A stretch of DNA of 64,000 nucleotides from Eutypella sp. D-1 (taxonomy: Eukaryota > Ascomycota > Sordariomycetes > Xylariales > Diatrypaceae), in the NCBI GenBank assembly GCA_023313575.1, contig JAJTTP010000024.1, forward strand, positions 539,423 through 603,422. The letters run 5' to 3'. Shown here in pieces: positions 24,931-40,108 of the stretch (position 1 is the first letter of the stretch; every line of letters begins with the position of its first letter). The position numbers and the translations under genes are program-made. The notes beneath the pieces are model-generated. The model ran no database searches. It saw only the letters and a program-made list of their open reading frames with translations, and was not told the DNA's origin.

Positions 24931-26285
24931 TATATTACGGCATATTTTACCTTTTTAACCTTTGTTTTAATATTAGTTAAAATAAATTAAGTTATAACGT
25001 AACCGTTTAACCCGAAAAAATAAAACCTCCGGCCTTTTAATTTAATACTTTTTTTATTTATTAAAACCGTTTTTAAGTTTAAAGTTGTTAAAATAAGCCT
25101 TTCCCACCTTATCGTATTATACAAGATAATAGTTAATATTTTAAACTTATTTATTAAATAATAATGTAATTATTATAAGTTTTAGGTTAAAAAGAACGAT
25201 AAGCACCCGGTAACTAGCCAGTTAGTAAATAGTGGACCGCGCCTATTACATTTTGTAATATATTATTATTAATATCGTTAAAACCATCTCCGCGGCACTA
25301 AGGGATAACAAGTAAATATAACCCGGCATTTAATACTACCGCAAGTTTAATAAGGCCTGAGATAATAGCTTAAAATAATACTTTTAACACATTATTACAA
25401 AACCAGCTTCGATATTAATAAGCTGGTTTAAAAAGGTGGTATAATATATATATACGGTTAAAAAAAGTAATTTATTAAATCAATAGTAAAAGGTCCGATT
25501 TTAATCGGGATCGGTATAACGTAAAGTAAGTTAATAATAAAAGAACTTTTTAAAATAAAAATAATTTAGCCTTTTATATATTAAACGGCACTTTTATCTT
25601 TATAATAATTATCCGGCCACGCGGAAACGGATTTCCGGTTAAGCTTTTATAAGATAAAAAAATAAGCGCATTTTAAAGGTTTAATACGATATGCGGGAAA
25701 ATAATGCAAGTTAATAATACGGAATTAAGAAAAATTTTTAAAAATCTTAATTAAAGCGTAATTATTTTATAACTTTTCCCGTATCGGTATTATATAATAT
25801 TTAACTTAACTGGTTTAGCCTTAGGTTTACGGTAAAATGTATTAATTGCGCATGTTTTATAATATACGATAACTTATTTAAAACGTTTTATACGATATAT
25901 AATAATATATAATATATATAATAAAAAGCATAAAGTATAAAACCGTTAAAATAAAAATTTAAAAAATGTAAATACATACCTTGTTTACCTGTTATTAATG
26001 TAAATTTTACTAACGTATTATTTATTGCCTCGGATTAAACACTTTATATCGGTTTATTTAAAAGTAAAAATTAAGTTATTATATCTTTAAGGGTAACCTT
26101 TATATATTTCCGCTTTTATAAAATTAAAAAGCCTTAATTACTTTTTTTTACTTTATTTAATTAACTTTTACTATTTTTTAATACGGAGGTAATGTTTAAA
26201 ACACCTTTTATTTTATTAAATATACTTTTAAAGTAATCGTACTTTATATAATAAGGCCTTTTTTAAAGGATTTAATTAAGCGATT
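24931..26285. repeat. AT-rich RIP-decayed DNA
   Basis: CA/TG-poor AT-rich sequence with many stops in all frames; no element identified between the GC-normal island and the first LTR of the minus-strand Gypsy element. Confidence 0.6.
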
Positions 26286-26714
26286 TATAACAGCCGGTTT
26301 ATTCTTAACTTATAGTTTAAATAAAGGTTTATGTTAATAAAAGTATTAAAGGTTTTAAGTAATAAATAATCACGTTTAATAATAGCAAAGAAAAAAAAGC
26401 GTTTTAAGTAATTAAGTTATATTATAAACTAATAAGCTTAAGAATTATTTTAAAAAAAACTAATAAATATAATTATATATTATTTATATCCTTTATTCTT
26501 AATACCGGAATATAATATTAAATATTAAATCGTTGAAATAATTAAACTATTTGTATTATTTAAAATTATTAAAATAACTAAATTATTTAAGTTATTTTTT
26601 TATTACGTAATTTAAATATAGCTTATTTTATCGTAATTATCCTTTTCAATATTATAATTAAAAATTATTTATATTAATCTTATTTAAATTTAATAATTTA
26701 ACCAGGTTATAATA
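26286..26714 (-). mobile_element. 3' LTR (type B) of the minus-strand Gypsy element
   Basis: It reads TATAACAGCCGGTTTATTC... to ...CCAGGTTATAATA on the plus strand. It is in direct orientation with the LTR at 32573-32962 and shares the family's common ~230-bp half. Flank cgatt does not match the flank beyond the partner LTR. Confidence 0.75.
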
Positions 26715-29299
26715 TAATCTTTTTTTTTAAAGTTCTTATTTTTAAAATTTATTATTTTTATCCCTTTTTTACCGTAAATATTTTTTTCCTTTTTATTTAA
26801 TATCCTTTTTATTATATTTAATCGTATTAATAAATTAATTTTTAAACGCGTAACTTTTTTATTTTAACGTAAAACTTTTTAACGTAATTCTTTTTCTACA
26901 GTAAGTTTATTATCCGATCCGGTTAATATAACACTTTATTTTTATTACGAACGTTATTAATTAAAATATAAAGTTTTTAACTCGGATTTCTTTTATTATT
27001 TATCGTATATTCGTTATAACCGGAGTTAATATAACGTATTTAAGCTTAATCCGAAATAATTATAAAAAGTTATATTTTAATATCGAAAAGTAAAATTAAA
27101 ATTTAAAGTTATAAAAAACAAATTAATACGGTTAACGTAAAACTTTACCGTTTTCGTTATTAAAAGCGTATATAGTATAAAAAAATAATAAAAACGGTAT
27201 TTTATAATATCGATAATTTAAAAAAGTTTAAAAAAAAAAGCATCGGGCGGAAAATACGTATTTTACGGGGTCCGTTAAAATATTTATAAATTTTAAAGTT
27301 ATTTCGGATTTTAATTAATTTAAAGTAAATATATTAAATAATTTTAATTAAAATATTATTTTTATTAACGCTTTTATCGGCGTTAATAAAAAACTTTTAA
27401 AAAGCGTTAACCATTTATTAAATAATTAACAGGTTTTTATATATTTTCGGAATTATTATATCCTTTTTATTTAACCTTATATTTTATCCATTTATTTTTT
27501 ATTTATATGTTTAAAATTTTTTTTTTTATATTTATTTATTTTTATTTCGATATTATTTCCTTTTATAATATTTATATTTATTACGTTTTTAAGTAAGGAA
27601 ATGTAAAAAATTAAATAAATTCTAATTTTTAATAATAAATTTAGTTTATAATTACTTTTTAATATTTTTTTAATAATTAGGTATGGTCCGATATATTTAG
27701 AATTAAGTTTTTTATTAAATCGTTTTATCGTGATAATTTTTATAACTAAATAAATTATATTTCTTTCCGATGAAATTAATCTTTTTAACTTTATTTAATT
27801 ATAATATTTATTAATTTATTAACGTATAAGTTTAAGTTTTATTTGTATTTTTTTATATAATTATTTAAATTATTTTAACGTTAAAATAACTTTAATATTA
27901 CTTAATCCTTTTTTATAAATATTTTAATAAACGTTTAAAATAAATCCGAAATTAACGTTAATAAATATTATTCGTATACTTTTATAATAAATTATATTAT
28001 AAATTAATTATATAATAAGTAATTATTTTATTTAATTATTTTATTTATAATTAATATATTATTAAAAATAAGTTTTTAATATTTAATTAATTCGTTTTAT
28101 TTATCCGTTTGTTTAAAGTTTAAAAGCTATTATAAATTTAAGGTTTAATTTTAATTTTATTAAGATTTCGATATAAATATTATTTTGTTTTCTGAAATAA
28201 TTTTAAATATAAAGCCATATATTATTATAATATATCGTAAAAAAATATATATTATTTACTCCGTGTTAATATTTTCGTTATATAAAATAAAATAAAAAGA
28301 TTTATAAATCTGTTAACGATTATAAATATATTATTATAACCGTTATATATTATTAAAATTTTTAATATCGGTAATTTAATAATAAAATTAAATATAATAA
28401 ACTTTTATAATCGTTTATTAATTAATAATAATTATAATTCCCCGTAAAGTTTATATTATTTTATTTTAATTTTTCCGTATATATTATATCGTTATCGTAT
28501 TTACTATATTATTAATTTCATTTTATCGAATACGTAAATCCGTTATAATTGTTTAAAAATTTATAATCTTTTAAATATCCGTATAAAAATATTTATAAAT
28601 CTTTTATATTAATTATTTTTAAAACTTGTATAATATTTATAATTTTTTTATTTATTTCTTTATTAATAATTAATTATTATAGTATTCGATTTATTTATAT
28701 AAATAATTTTAAATAATTATAATAATAAAGATTTATTATTATTTTAAATATTTCTTTAACGTTTATCGGAAATATTACGTATTTAATTAGTATATATTTG
28801 TTTTATAATAAGTTACTTATTAATAATATTTATTTATCCGTTTTTTAATTTTTTCTTTTAAATAATAATATAATCGAATTCCGTAAAATATTTAATATAT
28901 TGTAATTATTTTTTATTAAAGGTTTAAATAATAAAAAAGTATATAATATTTTTATAATCGGTATAAACCTTAACTTAATATATATTTTTTATAAAATAAT
29001 ATTTAAATTTTTTAAATGCGTTAATAATAATAAACAATTCTTTATCGTAAATTAAATAATTAAATTCGGTTTTAATAAATTTATAAAAGTAAAATACGAT
29101 AAAGTATAATTTCCTTTTTATTTTATTACTTAATTTATATTCCGAAAATATAATTTAAAGCGTCAGTTTTTAATTTAATAAGTTTTTTAAAATTATATAT
29201 AATAAGTATTAATTTTTTAAAAACTTCGTTTACTTTATTAATTTATATAAACTATTTATCCTTTTTTATTAATTCCGTAAAAGGTGTTATAATATATTT

Positions 29300-29700
29300 A
29301 AATCGTTATATAAATTTCCGATAATGATTTATTAAACCGAAAAAGGCTTATTTCCTTTTTATATTAATAAATATTATTTAATTTATAATAATCGCGATTT
29401 TTTTAAAATTTATTTTAATATGTTCGGGGGTAATAATATATCCGAGGAATTCCATTTTTTATATATAAAATATATGTTTTTCGGGTTTTATTAATAAATT
29501 AACGTTTTATAATACCTTATATACGTACTTTTTATACTATTTTTCCGATTTTAAATATATAAAGATATTATTAAAATAATAAATAACGAAAATATTAAAA
29601 TATTTCTATATAACGTGGTTAAGTATATATTAAAACGATATTAATATATTAATTAATCCGAAACATTTAATTAAATATTCGAATAAATTATATTTCGTCC
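29300..29700 (-). pseudogene. Decayed Gypsy reverse transcriptase region
   Basis: This holds the mutated catalytic box (F-N-N at 29567-29575, complement strand) and the thumb segment beginning at 29455, followed by GLINHYRKF near 29340, the counterpart of the GFxNFYRRFI motif of Ty3/Gypsy polymerases. Several in-frame TAA/TAG codons replace what were probably Gln or Trp codons. It encodes no functional enzyme. Confidence 0.75.
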
Positions 29701-32572
29701 TAAAAGCTATTTATGTTTTATTACCGGGTTTAATTTTAATATAATAATAAACTATTTAACTTTATATAAACGGTTTCTTATTTTAATAATAAATAATAAC
29801 GGTATTCGGTTTTTAACGGTAATTAATTATTAATCGTAATTTATTATTTTTTTTAAATATAAATATAATTAAATATCTTATTAATAACTTAAATCATTAA
29901 ATATATCCTTTAATTAACTTATTTTTAAAATATTTTCGTAATTTTTTAAATTCGATTTCGTTAAAATTATAAATTTTATAAAATCGTAATATTTTCCTTT
30001 TTATAAAAATAATTTTATAATTTTATTTATTACAGTTTAATAATCCTTTTTTAAACTTTTCGCGAAACACTTTATTATATTAATAATATTATGGTGGTAT
30101 ATTACGTATTTAAAATATCGTTCCGTTCTTTTCTTTTTAAAATATTATTAAAAAGCTAAAATCGTTATCGGATAAATACGATAATTCGTTTGGTTTTTTT
30201 TTCGTATCCTTTTTTTTAAATTCGTTATATTCTTTTTAATAAAGTTTTTATTATATCTTTATGCTTATACTTATTTTCGGTTAAATATTAAAATCTTTTT
30301 TTTTAAATTATCGTCGGTTTTTAAAAAATAAGGAAATATTATTTAATCAGTTTTTTAATTAATCGATAGATTATATTAATACAGCCATAATTATTTAAGG
30401 ATTATGTCGTATCTTTTTAAAGGCATAATATCGAAAATAACGTTTTATTTTTATCTTTTAATATATATATCGAATTAATCGGTTTTCCGTAATACTTTTT
30501 TTTCGTCGTATTAAAAAATATAACCTTCGGCTTTTATTATGTTATAAAAATGTTATTTTTTTTTCCATAATAATTATAACTTATTATATAATTTTAAAAT
30601 TATATGTTTACTTTCGGTTCCGTTATTTATTATAACAATATATTAGTTATTTTTAACTTTTATTCGTATTATAATATATTTATATCGTTTTTAAGCTTTT
30701 AAAATAATTTATAAATATCGTATTATATTTTTAAACCTTATAGTATTGTTTTATAGCTTTAATATAAACAGTTTTATTTTTTTAAATCTTTATTATAAAC
30801 TTATACGGCGTTATATAAATTATTATAACTTTTTCTTTTTAAATCCTTTTTATACGTATGATTATTTTTTTACCGTTAATTTTTTATACAAATGTTTAAA
30901 ACTAATTTTATTAAAAGTTATTTCTTTTAATAAGTTTTTATAAATATATAAATCGGCGTTTAATAATTTATTTTTTTAATATCGGACTTTATATTTTTAT
31001 TATTCGATCTCGTTCCGGATCGTTATAGCTTTTAGCGTTTAATATATATATTTTTTATAATAACGTGTTTAATATTCTTTGATATAAAACATTTTTTTAA
31101 CTATTTTTAATAATACGGTACGTAGTTATCGTAACGTATAACTTTTTTATATTATCCTTAATCGGTTTTTTTTATTATAAAAAATCGAATCCTTTTTTAA
31201 TTATTTGTTTAATTCGGTTAATAATACCGATTTTTCGTTCTTTATGTTAATAATATTCGTATTTTCGATAATTAGCGGGATATTTTAAAAAATATAACGT
31301 TTAAGTTTAAATTTTTTAATTAATAAATTTATCTTAATTACGAAATTATTATAAATAAATTTTAAATTATTATTTTTTAAACGTTATTAAAATCGTTTAA
31401 CGTAAATACCGTACCTTTTTTATAATTTATAATTTTATCGTTCCTTAAATTAAGTAATTAATTAATTTTTTTTTATAAAATCAATTTCCGTAAAAGCGTT
31501 TTTTTTATCGTTATTAAAGTATTTATTTTATTATTATTAACGTTATCGTTTTATTACGGCTTAAATTAATCGTTTAACTTTTTATAATTCTTATTAATAA
31601 ATATTATTATTTAAATATATATAGCGGATTATTTTAAACGTCTTTCCACCGGTAAAAGGTTATTTTCCTTCGGGTATAAGTTTTTAATTTCCATTTTATT
31701 TAAATTTTTTATATTTTCTTTTAAAATATCTTATTTTATTTTAATTTTAATATTTAATTTATCGTTTATTTTTTTCGTATTATATTAAATGATATAAATC
31801 TTAATGCCGTCCCGTAAAATGTATCGGTAAACTTTTAATTTTAAATTCTTATTATTTTAATATTTTTTAAATCTTTTAAATATATAATATTTCCTTTTTT
31901 TATTATTATTTAAATTATTTATTTTCGATTTTAATTATTAAAATAACGAATTTATCGAGAATATTTAATATATTTTACGTAATAATTTTATTTTTAATTA
32001 AGTTTTTAAATCCTCGATAAAACGTATTAATACAGAATTTATTATTAACTTATTCCGTTTTAATAATAACTTATTTAATTTACGCGGTATTCGTATAAGC
32101 TATTTATTTTTATTTAAAACTTAAGAATTATTATATAACGGTTTAAACTTTATCCGGGTTTCCGTAATTAGCTTTTACCTTTTCCACGAAATTCTTATAT
32201 TTCTCGAAAAAGCGTTTAAATTTTGTAAATCTTTTTCTTTTATAAAAATATTTAAAATAGGTTTAAATTATTAAATTATCTTTCCGGTAAAATATAGCAT
32301 AATGTTAAAAATCTTTTTAGCTTTTATGGTTAATATATAACGTTATTAATATAAATAAATTACGGTTATAAAAAAAATATTTATATAAAGGTAATACTAT
32401 TAGAAGATCCAGGTTTTTTAAACTTAAATTTAACAGGCGTAACCTTTTAAGTTATAATTATAATCGCCGTTCGCTTAATTTAATCGATTCGTTTAAATAA
32501 TTAATTAATAATTTATTAAACCTTTTAGCTTAAAGAAAATATAATATCGGATATTGCTTAAAGTTAATAACA

Positions 32573-32962
32573 TATAACGGCTGGTTTATTTTTAATTATT
32601 AATTTAATTAAAATGTTTATATTAATAAGAATATTACAAGTTTTAAGTAATAAGTAATTACGTTTAATAGTAATAAAAAATGCTTTAAGTAATTAAGTTA
32701 TATTATAAATTAATAAGTTTAAAAATTATTTAAAAAAGTAATAATAAACGTAATTATATATTATTTATATTTTTTATTCTTAATCCCGGAATATAATATT
32801 AAATATTAAATTATTAAGATAGCTAGCTATCTTGGCTATCCTTTTTATCACGTAACCTAAATATGGCTTATTTTATCGTAGCTATCTTTTTTAATGCCAC
32901 GGTTAAGGATTATGTTTTATGCCAATCCTATTAAGGCGTAATAACCTAGCCAGGTTATAACA
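32573..32962 (-). mobile_element. 5' LTR (type B) of the minus-strand Gypsy element
   Basis: It reads TATAACGGCTGGTTTATTT... to ...CTAGCCAGGTTATAACA on the plus strand. It keeps the type B tail (cacgtaacctaaatatggc, ttatgccaatcct) seen also at 45683-46109 in reverse. The part at about 32812-32962 is noticeably less RIP-mutated than the rest. Confidence 0.75.
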
Positions 32963-35900
32963 TTTTTTTATTTATAATTTTAACGATATTTTCATGAAAG
33001 TATTTAAATAAATTATAAAAACTATTTTTTTCCAATAATTTATTAATAATTATATAAAAACGTATAAATCTTTCCGAAAAAAAAGAAATAAAAACATTTA
33101 ATTTATTTATAATACTATATAAGTTAAACTTAAATATTAATTATATATTACTATAATACGATTAAAAAGGGAGTTAAAATAATTTTGTAATATTCTTTAC
33201 TTATATTTTTATATCCTTTTTAAAATATAAAGCTCAAGTTTACTGTAATCGCTTTATTATTATTTATAAATTTATATATATTAATATTATTCTTTATCTG
33301 TTTTATCTTTTAAGGCCGTTTTCTTTTTTAATTTCGGCTTTTATTTTGTTTTTTTTATCGTATACAGCTTATGCACCGGGATAATAAAAGGTTTTTATTA
33401 CCGTATAAACTTTTAATATATAAAGTTTTATATGTTATAATTAATTATTTTTACGACTAAATATTTTAATATAAAATAGGCATTATCTAAATTAAAAATT
33501 ATAATAATTATTAATCCGTTAATATATAAAGATATGATTAACGGAATATAAATTCTTTATGATATAACATATTCTTTTAAATATTTGTTCCGTTTAAATA
33601 ACTTTCGGTTTATATATTTAAAATAAATATAATTAAATATATTTATATTTATTATTTAAAATAATATCGGATTTTAATTTTATTATACCTATTTAAAAAA
33701 AGCTTTTTATAAACATTATATTAAATAAGAATTAACGTTCTTTATTTTAAAGCCCGTTTATATAAATTTTACGTTTATTAATAAAGTTTATATTTTTTAA
33801 AATTAATTTGAAATAAATCTATACCTTTTATTATAAATAAAATAATTTATAATCTAATTTAAATAATTATTATATTCCGTTACGTTTAAACTTATATTTA
33901 AAACCGGCGTAAACGGTAACGTTAAGTTATAATAAAAATAGAAAATATTATTAAACACTTTTAATTTAATAAATTCGATGCTTTAATGTTTTAACGGTTA
34001 CGGGTTAAATATTTTAATATAATCGAATTTAATTTATTATATTTATATATTACCTTTTTAACACGGCGTTACCGAAATACCGTTTTTTATAAAATACTTT
34101 TAATTATTTTTAAAATAAGAAAGAAAATGGCTAGTAAATATAAAATTACGGATAATAAGTTCGCATTTTATATACCGAATATTTATAAAGGCTTTATAAT
34201 TAATTAATAAATATCGATTTTAAAATATTAAATAATTAGAATTTAACGTATAAAAATAATTATATATTTTCGGAATAAAGAAATTATTAAAAAAAAGAAC
34301 GTAAAATAAAAATTAGCTTACGATATTATATTTATCGAAATTGGGATAAGCTTTTATTATTATAAATTAAAAAATAAATTTCTTAATATTAAATAAGTAT
34401 TTAAAAACGTATTATTAAAAACAAAGGCCCGGTTTATAACGGTATAAAATATAAAAAGTATAAAGAAATATATAAATTTAAAAATGGATATATCCGGGAT
34501 ATAATAAATATATCTTTTTTATTTTAAATAATAATTTTAAGTTTAGGCCGTTAAAAGCTAAAATTATATTTTTATATAATAAATAACTTTTTTAAGAAAT
34601 CGAAATAGTTTTATAAATATTATATTAAATATAAAAGATATATTAATAATATATTAAAAATCTTAAAAGCTAATAATTCTTATTAAACTATTATTTTTAA
34701 TTAATTTATTTAATTAAATAAAAACGGTATTTATTTTTAATAATTATTGTTATAAATTTATTATAATACTTCTTTAATAATTTATTTAATAAATAAGAAA
34801 TTATTTAAAATCTGATAAAGTAAAAAAATAATTAAATAAATACCTAACGGACCGAAATAAGTTTTTTTTATATAAATTAATATTAATTAATTATTATATA
34901 TTTTAAAAATGAATTAAAGAATAAATATAATTAATAAATTAACCGCGCGTCTTTTTATAATATTAAATAAGCTTCGTATTTAATTATAACTTATAAGTAA
35001 TTAAGATAACTTTTTAATAAAATAACGCTGAGTATAAAATAAAAAAAAGATTAAAAAAACGTTATATATTAATTATGATTAAAGGATTTTTTAAATTATA
35101 TTTATAAACTTTAATTTTATAATTACCGATAAGGTTAAAAATAAAAATTAAAGAAATATATATATATTTAAAATTATAATTCAAAGTTTAATTAAAAAAT
35201 AAATTATTATTATTAAGAAATCTTTTTAATTAATTCAATTATTTTTAAACTTATATAAATTTTACCGTATAATTCTTTATTACTTTTTAATTTATAATTC
35301 GACAGAATTTACATCATATATATTTAATTTATATTATATAATTCGTGTAGTTAATTTAATAATATTAATAAATAAATAAAATCTAAAACCTTTTTATTAT
35401 TTTAAAACATTTTTATACATTTAAAATAAACAAAATATTATTAAATACGATAAATATATTCGATGTTTAATAAAAACGGTAATAACTTAATTTAATTTAG
35501 TTTTTAATAAAAACCCCGGGATTAAAATTAAAAAAGCCGTTTTAAGTTATATAAATTTATTTTACGTTTATTATTATCGTATTTAAAATAATAAATTATA
35601 TATAATAAACGTTATTAATAAATTAATGTTTTTGATAAATAATAATATATTGAAAATCCCGAAAGCTTTATATCGTTTTTATTTATAAATATTGTTAAAA
35701 GTATTTAAAAAAAGTATTAAACTCTTTTTATAAAAAAGAACACATATTTTGAATAAATATAATTATTATTAAATATAATATATTATAATAATCTTTATTA
35801 CGATATCTTTTAAATTTATATAAAACCTTTTTAAAATAATATATATATAAGCTTTATAATGTATATTTTAATTATTATATCTTTTTAAAAAATATCCTTT

Positions 35901-36446
35901 TAATTTAAAATAAATTAACGTCATCGTAAAATTATAAATTAATTATTAATACTATTTTAAAACTCGCTATTTTATAGCTTATTAATTATACGCTCCGTAA
36001 AAAGTAATTAATTAAAATACTAATTATATATTATATTCTATTTATTTATTTAATCCGTATATACTTTTAAAATTATATTCGGGCTTATTAATACCGTACA
36101 GTTCGAAAACTAAATAACTTATATTACCGTTATATAATTATTTACATTACATAATTTAATTATAAAATTAAAAACTAAATAATAATAATTATATTATAAA
36201 CTAAATAATTAAAATAATGTTCGTAACCATAATTAATAAACCGACTTTTTAAAACTTAATATATTATAGTTTTATAAAAAGTAAATTTATAATAAACTTA
36301 TTTATCCGTAAGAAATTAAGTATAACTTTAAAAATTAAAGGTTATTTTTATTTATAAGTAATAATAAAAAATGTCGATTTAAAAGCTTTATTAAATGGTT
36401 TTTTAAGCACTTTTATTAAAGGATAACATTAATTGTTTTTTTTATA
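32963..36446. repeat. AT-rich RIP-decayed DNA
   Basis: No gene or recognisable element; low CA/TG, many stops in all frames. Confidence 0.6.
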
Positions 36447-36872
36447 TATTATAACTTGGTTAGGTTATTAGGCTTAAATAAGATTAGCATAAACAATTTT
36501 TAACTATAGCATTAAAAAGGATAGCCACGATAAGATAAGCCATATTTAAGTTACGTAATAAGGAGGATAATTAAGATAATTAACTATTTTAATAATTTAA
36601 AATATTTAAAGTAACCAGTTATTTTAACGATTTAATATTTAATATTATATTCCGGTATTAAGAATAAAAAATATAAATAGTATATAGTTATATTTATTAC
36701 TTTCTATTTAAATAGTTTTTAAATTTATTAATTTATAATATAATTTGGTTATTTAAAGCGCTTTTTTTATTATTATTATTAAACGTAATTATTTATTACT
36801 TAAATCCTTTAACAGTTTTATTAACATAAACCCTTATTCAGATTATAAGTTAAGAATAAACCGGCCGTTATA
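36447..36872 (+). mobile_element. LTR, type B, plus orientation
   Basis: It reads TATTATAACTTGGTTAGG... to ...AAACCGGCCGTTATA and matches 45683-46109 in the same orientation. The two could be the ends of one ~9.7-kb composite element containing the solo LTRs at 39669-40521. Flanks: ttata before, attt after. Confidence 0.75.
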
Positions 36873-39668
36873 ATTTTAAGCTAAAGAATACGTAAAAAGT
36901 TCCGTTTATTTTTATTTAATCTTTAAAATTTAAATTTTATAATTAATTATTATTTTAAATTCGTGGTTATAAATTTTTTTAACGTTTTAAATAATATATA
37001 AAAATAAAAATTAATATTTTAATTTATTTATATTCTTTTATATTTCCGTTATTTATCGTTTATACTTTAAATAATTTAATAACTTTTATTTTTATAAGTT
37101 TTATTATAAGTTTATTAATTATAATTTTATTTAAACCTTTTATTTAATATATAATACGGTCGAAATACGATAAAATATTTTAATTATGTTTATAAACGTT
37201 TATAAGCCGTAATATACAAAGGCTTTTTTAGCTTTTTACTCATAATATATTTCGAAAAACCCTTTATAAAATAAAATAATAATAACTAATTTTAATTTAT
37301 ACTGGAAAAGTAATTTATAAACGGTTTTTATTTAAGTTTATAACGTTTAATAATATAATAATTTACGATATAATTAATATACCTCGAAGAAAAACATTTA
37401 CAATCGTTATATAATAATAAAAAGTATTATTTCTTTTTATAACTTATTATATAATATTTATATAAATATAAAGGTATAAAGCTTTATAATATATAAATGC
37501 CGTAATAGATGAATATAAATATAACGTTATTTAAATATAAGTTATTTATTTTTATTAATAATAAATAATTAAAAAAATATATAACAATTAATTAACGGTT
37601 TAATTTTAAATTAACCTTTTTTATAAAATAATTAAACGGATAAACGGTAATATAATAATATTATTAAAAAAGGATAAATTTAAGTTAAAACGTTTATTAT
37701 TTATGTTATATTTTATTATTTAAAAATGGTATTTTAATATAATAATACGAAAAACACGGAATTATATATATATAACGTCGAAACTATAATTATTATTATA
37801 TTAATATTAATTAACTTTTCCTTTAAATGTTTTATATAAAAGTTTTTATTTTATTTTTTATTTAATACCGGAGTTTTAAAAAGTTTATATTATTTAATAT
37901 GTAAAATATTTAAATAACCGTTTTACGTTTTTATTTTTAATAAACATAAATAAAACGTTATAATTTATTAGAAATATTATAAAATACTTTTACATAATTA
38001 TATAATCTTTATTAATATTATCCTTTATATCGATAAACCGTTTATTTTTATCGTTTTTTATAAACGTTTTATTAATTTTTTTAACTTTAATTATAAAAAA
38101 CGGTACTATAAACGGCGGAATTATTAAATAAATGTTTATTAATAAAACCGAATAAAATATAAACCCGGTATTTACGCTTCCCCCGGTTAAATTAAAAATA
38201 TTAAAAATAAAAAGAAAATAATAATAGCGGTATTAAAACTATTTATTATAATATTATTTAAATAAATACTTTTTTAAACTTTTATCTTTTTTTAAAGTTT
38301 TAATTTAATAATAAAACTTTCGGTAAATAAATTCGGTAAATAAAGAGTATAGATTTTAAAAGTTAATAATAAAATTAATTCTTTTATACCGGAATTAATT
38401 AAATAAAGTTTAATCGATAAATTAATAATTAAAAATAACGATAAAATTAAATTATTATTAAATATATAACTTATTTTAACGATATATTTATTATGTTACT
38501 ATTTAATAATTAACTTATTAATATAATCATATTATCCGGTAATAAATATAAATTTATTTATTACGTTTTTTATTTCCGCGTTAAAAATAATAGAAACGAA
38601 AAGCTTATAAAAAGAATCCGAATTCGATAAAAATGTTTATTTCCATTATAAATTTAATATTTTATTAAATAATAAACCGTATTATATAATAAATAAAAAG
38701 TAATTAAGTTTATAATAACTTTATCCGGATCCGTAACATATTATAATTATAATTTAATATAATATTAAATATTATATTTAAAACAAAAAAGCTTTTATAT
38801 TTAAATATATTTTAACGTTAAATTAATATAAAATAATAAATATTATTTATATTAAGCATTAAGCTTTTAATAATAATTTATTAATTAAAAATACCGTAAG
38901 TTATTATTATTTCATTATTTTATTAATCCGATACGGGATATTTATAAACTACGATAATAATTATTTATTTTATATTATACAAAAATAAATTATATCTTTT
39001 AAATTTAAAACTGTTATAAATAATTTATATTTTAATAATACCCGAAATTATTATATTATTATATTTAATAATTTAATCGTTAATTTTAAATAATATATAT
39101 AAAGTTAATATAATAAAAACGATATAAATATATAACATTGATTAAAATAATTAAATAATAAATAAAATAATCGATAAATTATTATAAACAATTAAAAATT
39201 TAAATATTAATAAAGAAGTATAAGGCTTTTATATACTTATATAATAGAAATATAAATTAACTTTTATTATAATTTACGTTTCGATTCCGATTTTTATAAC
39301 GGTTTTATATCGTTTTATACTTTTTAATTATTAATATTTCTTAATATATTTTTTACCGCTTTTTTTTAATAACTTTTTATTATAACTTTAATTATTTTTA
39401 ACCGGTTTTTACCGAATATATATATTAAATTTCGATTTATATTTATGTAACTTTATTTCGTTTACGTTTTTAATAATATATACGTAGTTTTTTTATTCGA
39501 TATAAAAGTATAAATTTTAAAATAAGTTTTAAATTATATAAAAAAAGAAACTTTTATTATATTATATTTTATATAAGTATATAAAAAATTAATTTCTATT
39601 ATATATCGGAAAGTTTTTATTAATTTATAATATTAAAGACCGGTAAATATGAAATATTTTAATTTATT
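36873..39668. repeat. AT-rich RIP-decayed DNA
   Basis: Possible internal part of a plus-strand Gypsy element bounded by 36447-36872 and 45683-46109, but I found no convincing polymerase motif by eye. Confidence 0.5.
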
Positions 39669-40099
39669 TATAACGGCCGGTTTATTCCTAACTATTAATC
39701 TAATCGAAGGGTTTATATTAGCAGGAGTGCTAAAGGTTTTAAATAATAAGTAATTGCGTTTAGTAATAATAAAAAAAGGGTATTTTAAATAATTAAGTTA
39801 TATTATAAATTAGTAAGTTTAAAAATTCTTTAAAAAAGAAATCATAAATGTAATTATATATTATTTATATCTTTTATTCTTAATATTAAAATATATGGTT
39901 ATTATTAAATCGTTAAGATTATATCCGAATATAATGATTTAATATTATTAAGATCGTTATCGATTTAACCGATCCTTTTTAATCGTATGGCGTATATGGC
40001 TTATTTCAGTGTAACTGTTTTTTTCTTTAAAACTAAAGTTAGGGATCTTTTTTTGTTATATTAGCCCCACTCGGCCTAATGGTCCGACCGGTCATAACA
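39669..40099 (-). mobile_element. Solo LTR, type C, TSD ttatt
   Basis: It reads TATAACGGCCGGTTTATTC... to ...GACCGGTCATAACA on the plus strand. Identical 5-bp duplications ttatt flank it at 39664-39668 and 40100-40104. Its last ~50 bases keep more C and G than the rest. Confidence 0.85.
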
Positions 40100-40108
40100 T
40101 TATTATAT

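Larger units (their letters stand above)
26286..32962 (-). mobile_element. RIP-decayed Gypsy (Ty3-type) LTR retrotransposon, about 6.7 kb
   Basis: Two type B LTRs in direct orientation flank ~5.9 kb. On the minus strand a reverse transcriptase is still readable despite stops. YYFNNIFIYLKSE at about 29581-29543 is the YxDD catalytic box with both Asp turned to Asn, exactly as expected if TTGATGAT became TTAATAAT by RIP on the other strand. MEFLGYIITPEHI at 29455-29417 is the following RT thumb motif, and AFFGLINHYRKFI follows. The distance from the right LTR to the RT box (~3 kb) fits gag-protease-RT order. The right LTR is therefore the 5' one. No intact protein can be made. No matching target-site duplication (cgatt versus ttttt), so one end may be rearranged. 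I did not locate integrase with certainty. Confidence 0.75.

Noticed and set aside
30746..30943. 65-codon Phe/Tyr/Asn-rich frame
   Set aside because: Lies antisense inside the RIPped Gypsy element; composition artefact.
26281..32967. Target-site duplication for the Gypsy element
   Set aside because: Flanks cgatt and ttttt do not match even allowing RIP transitions.
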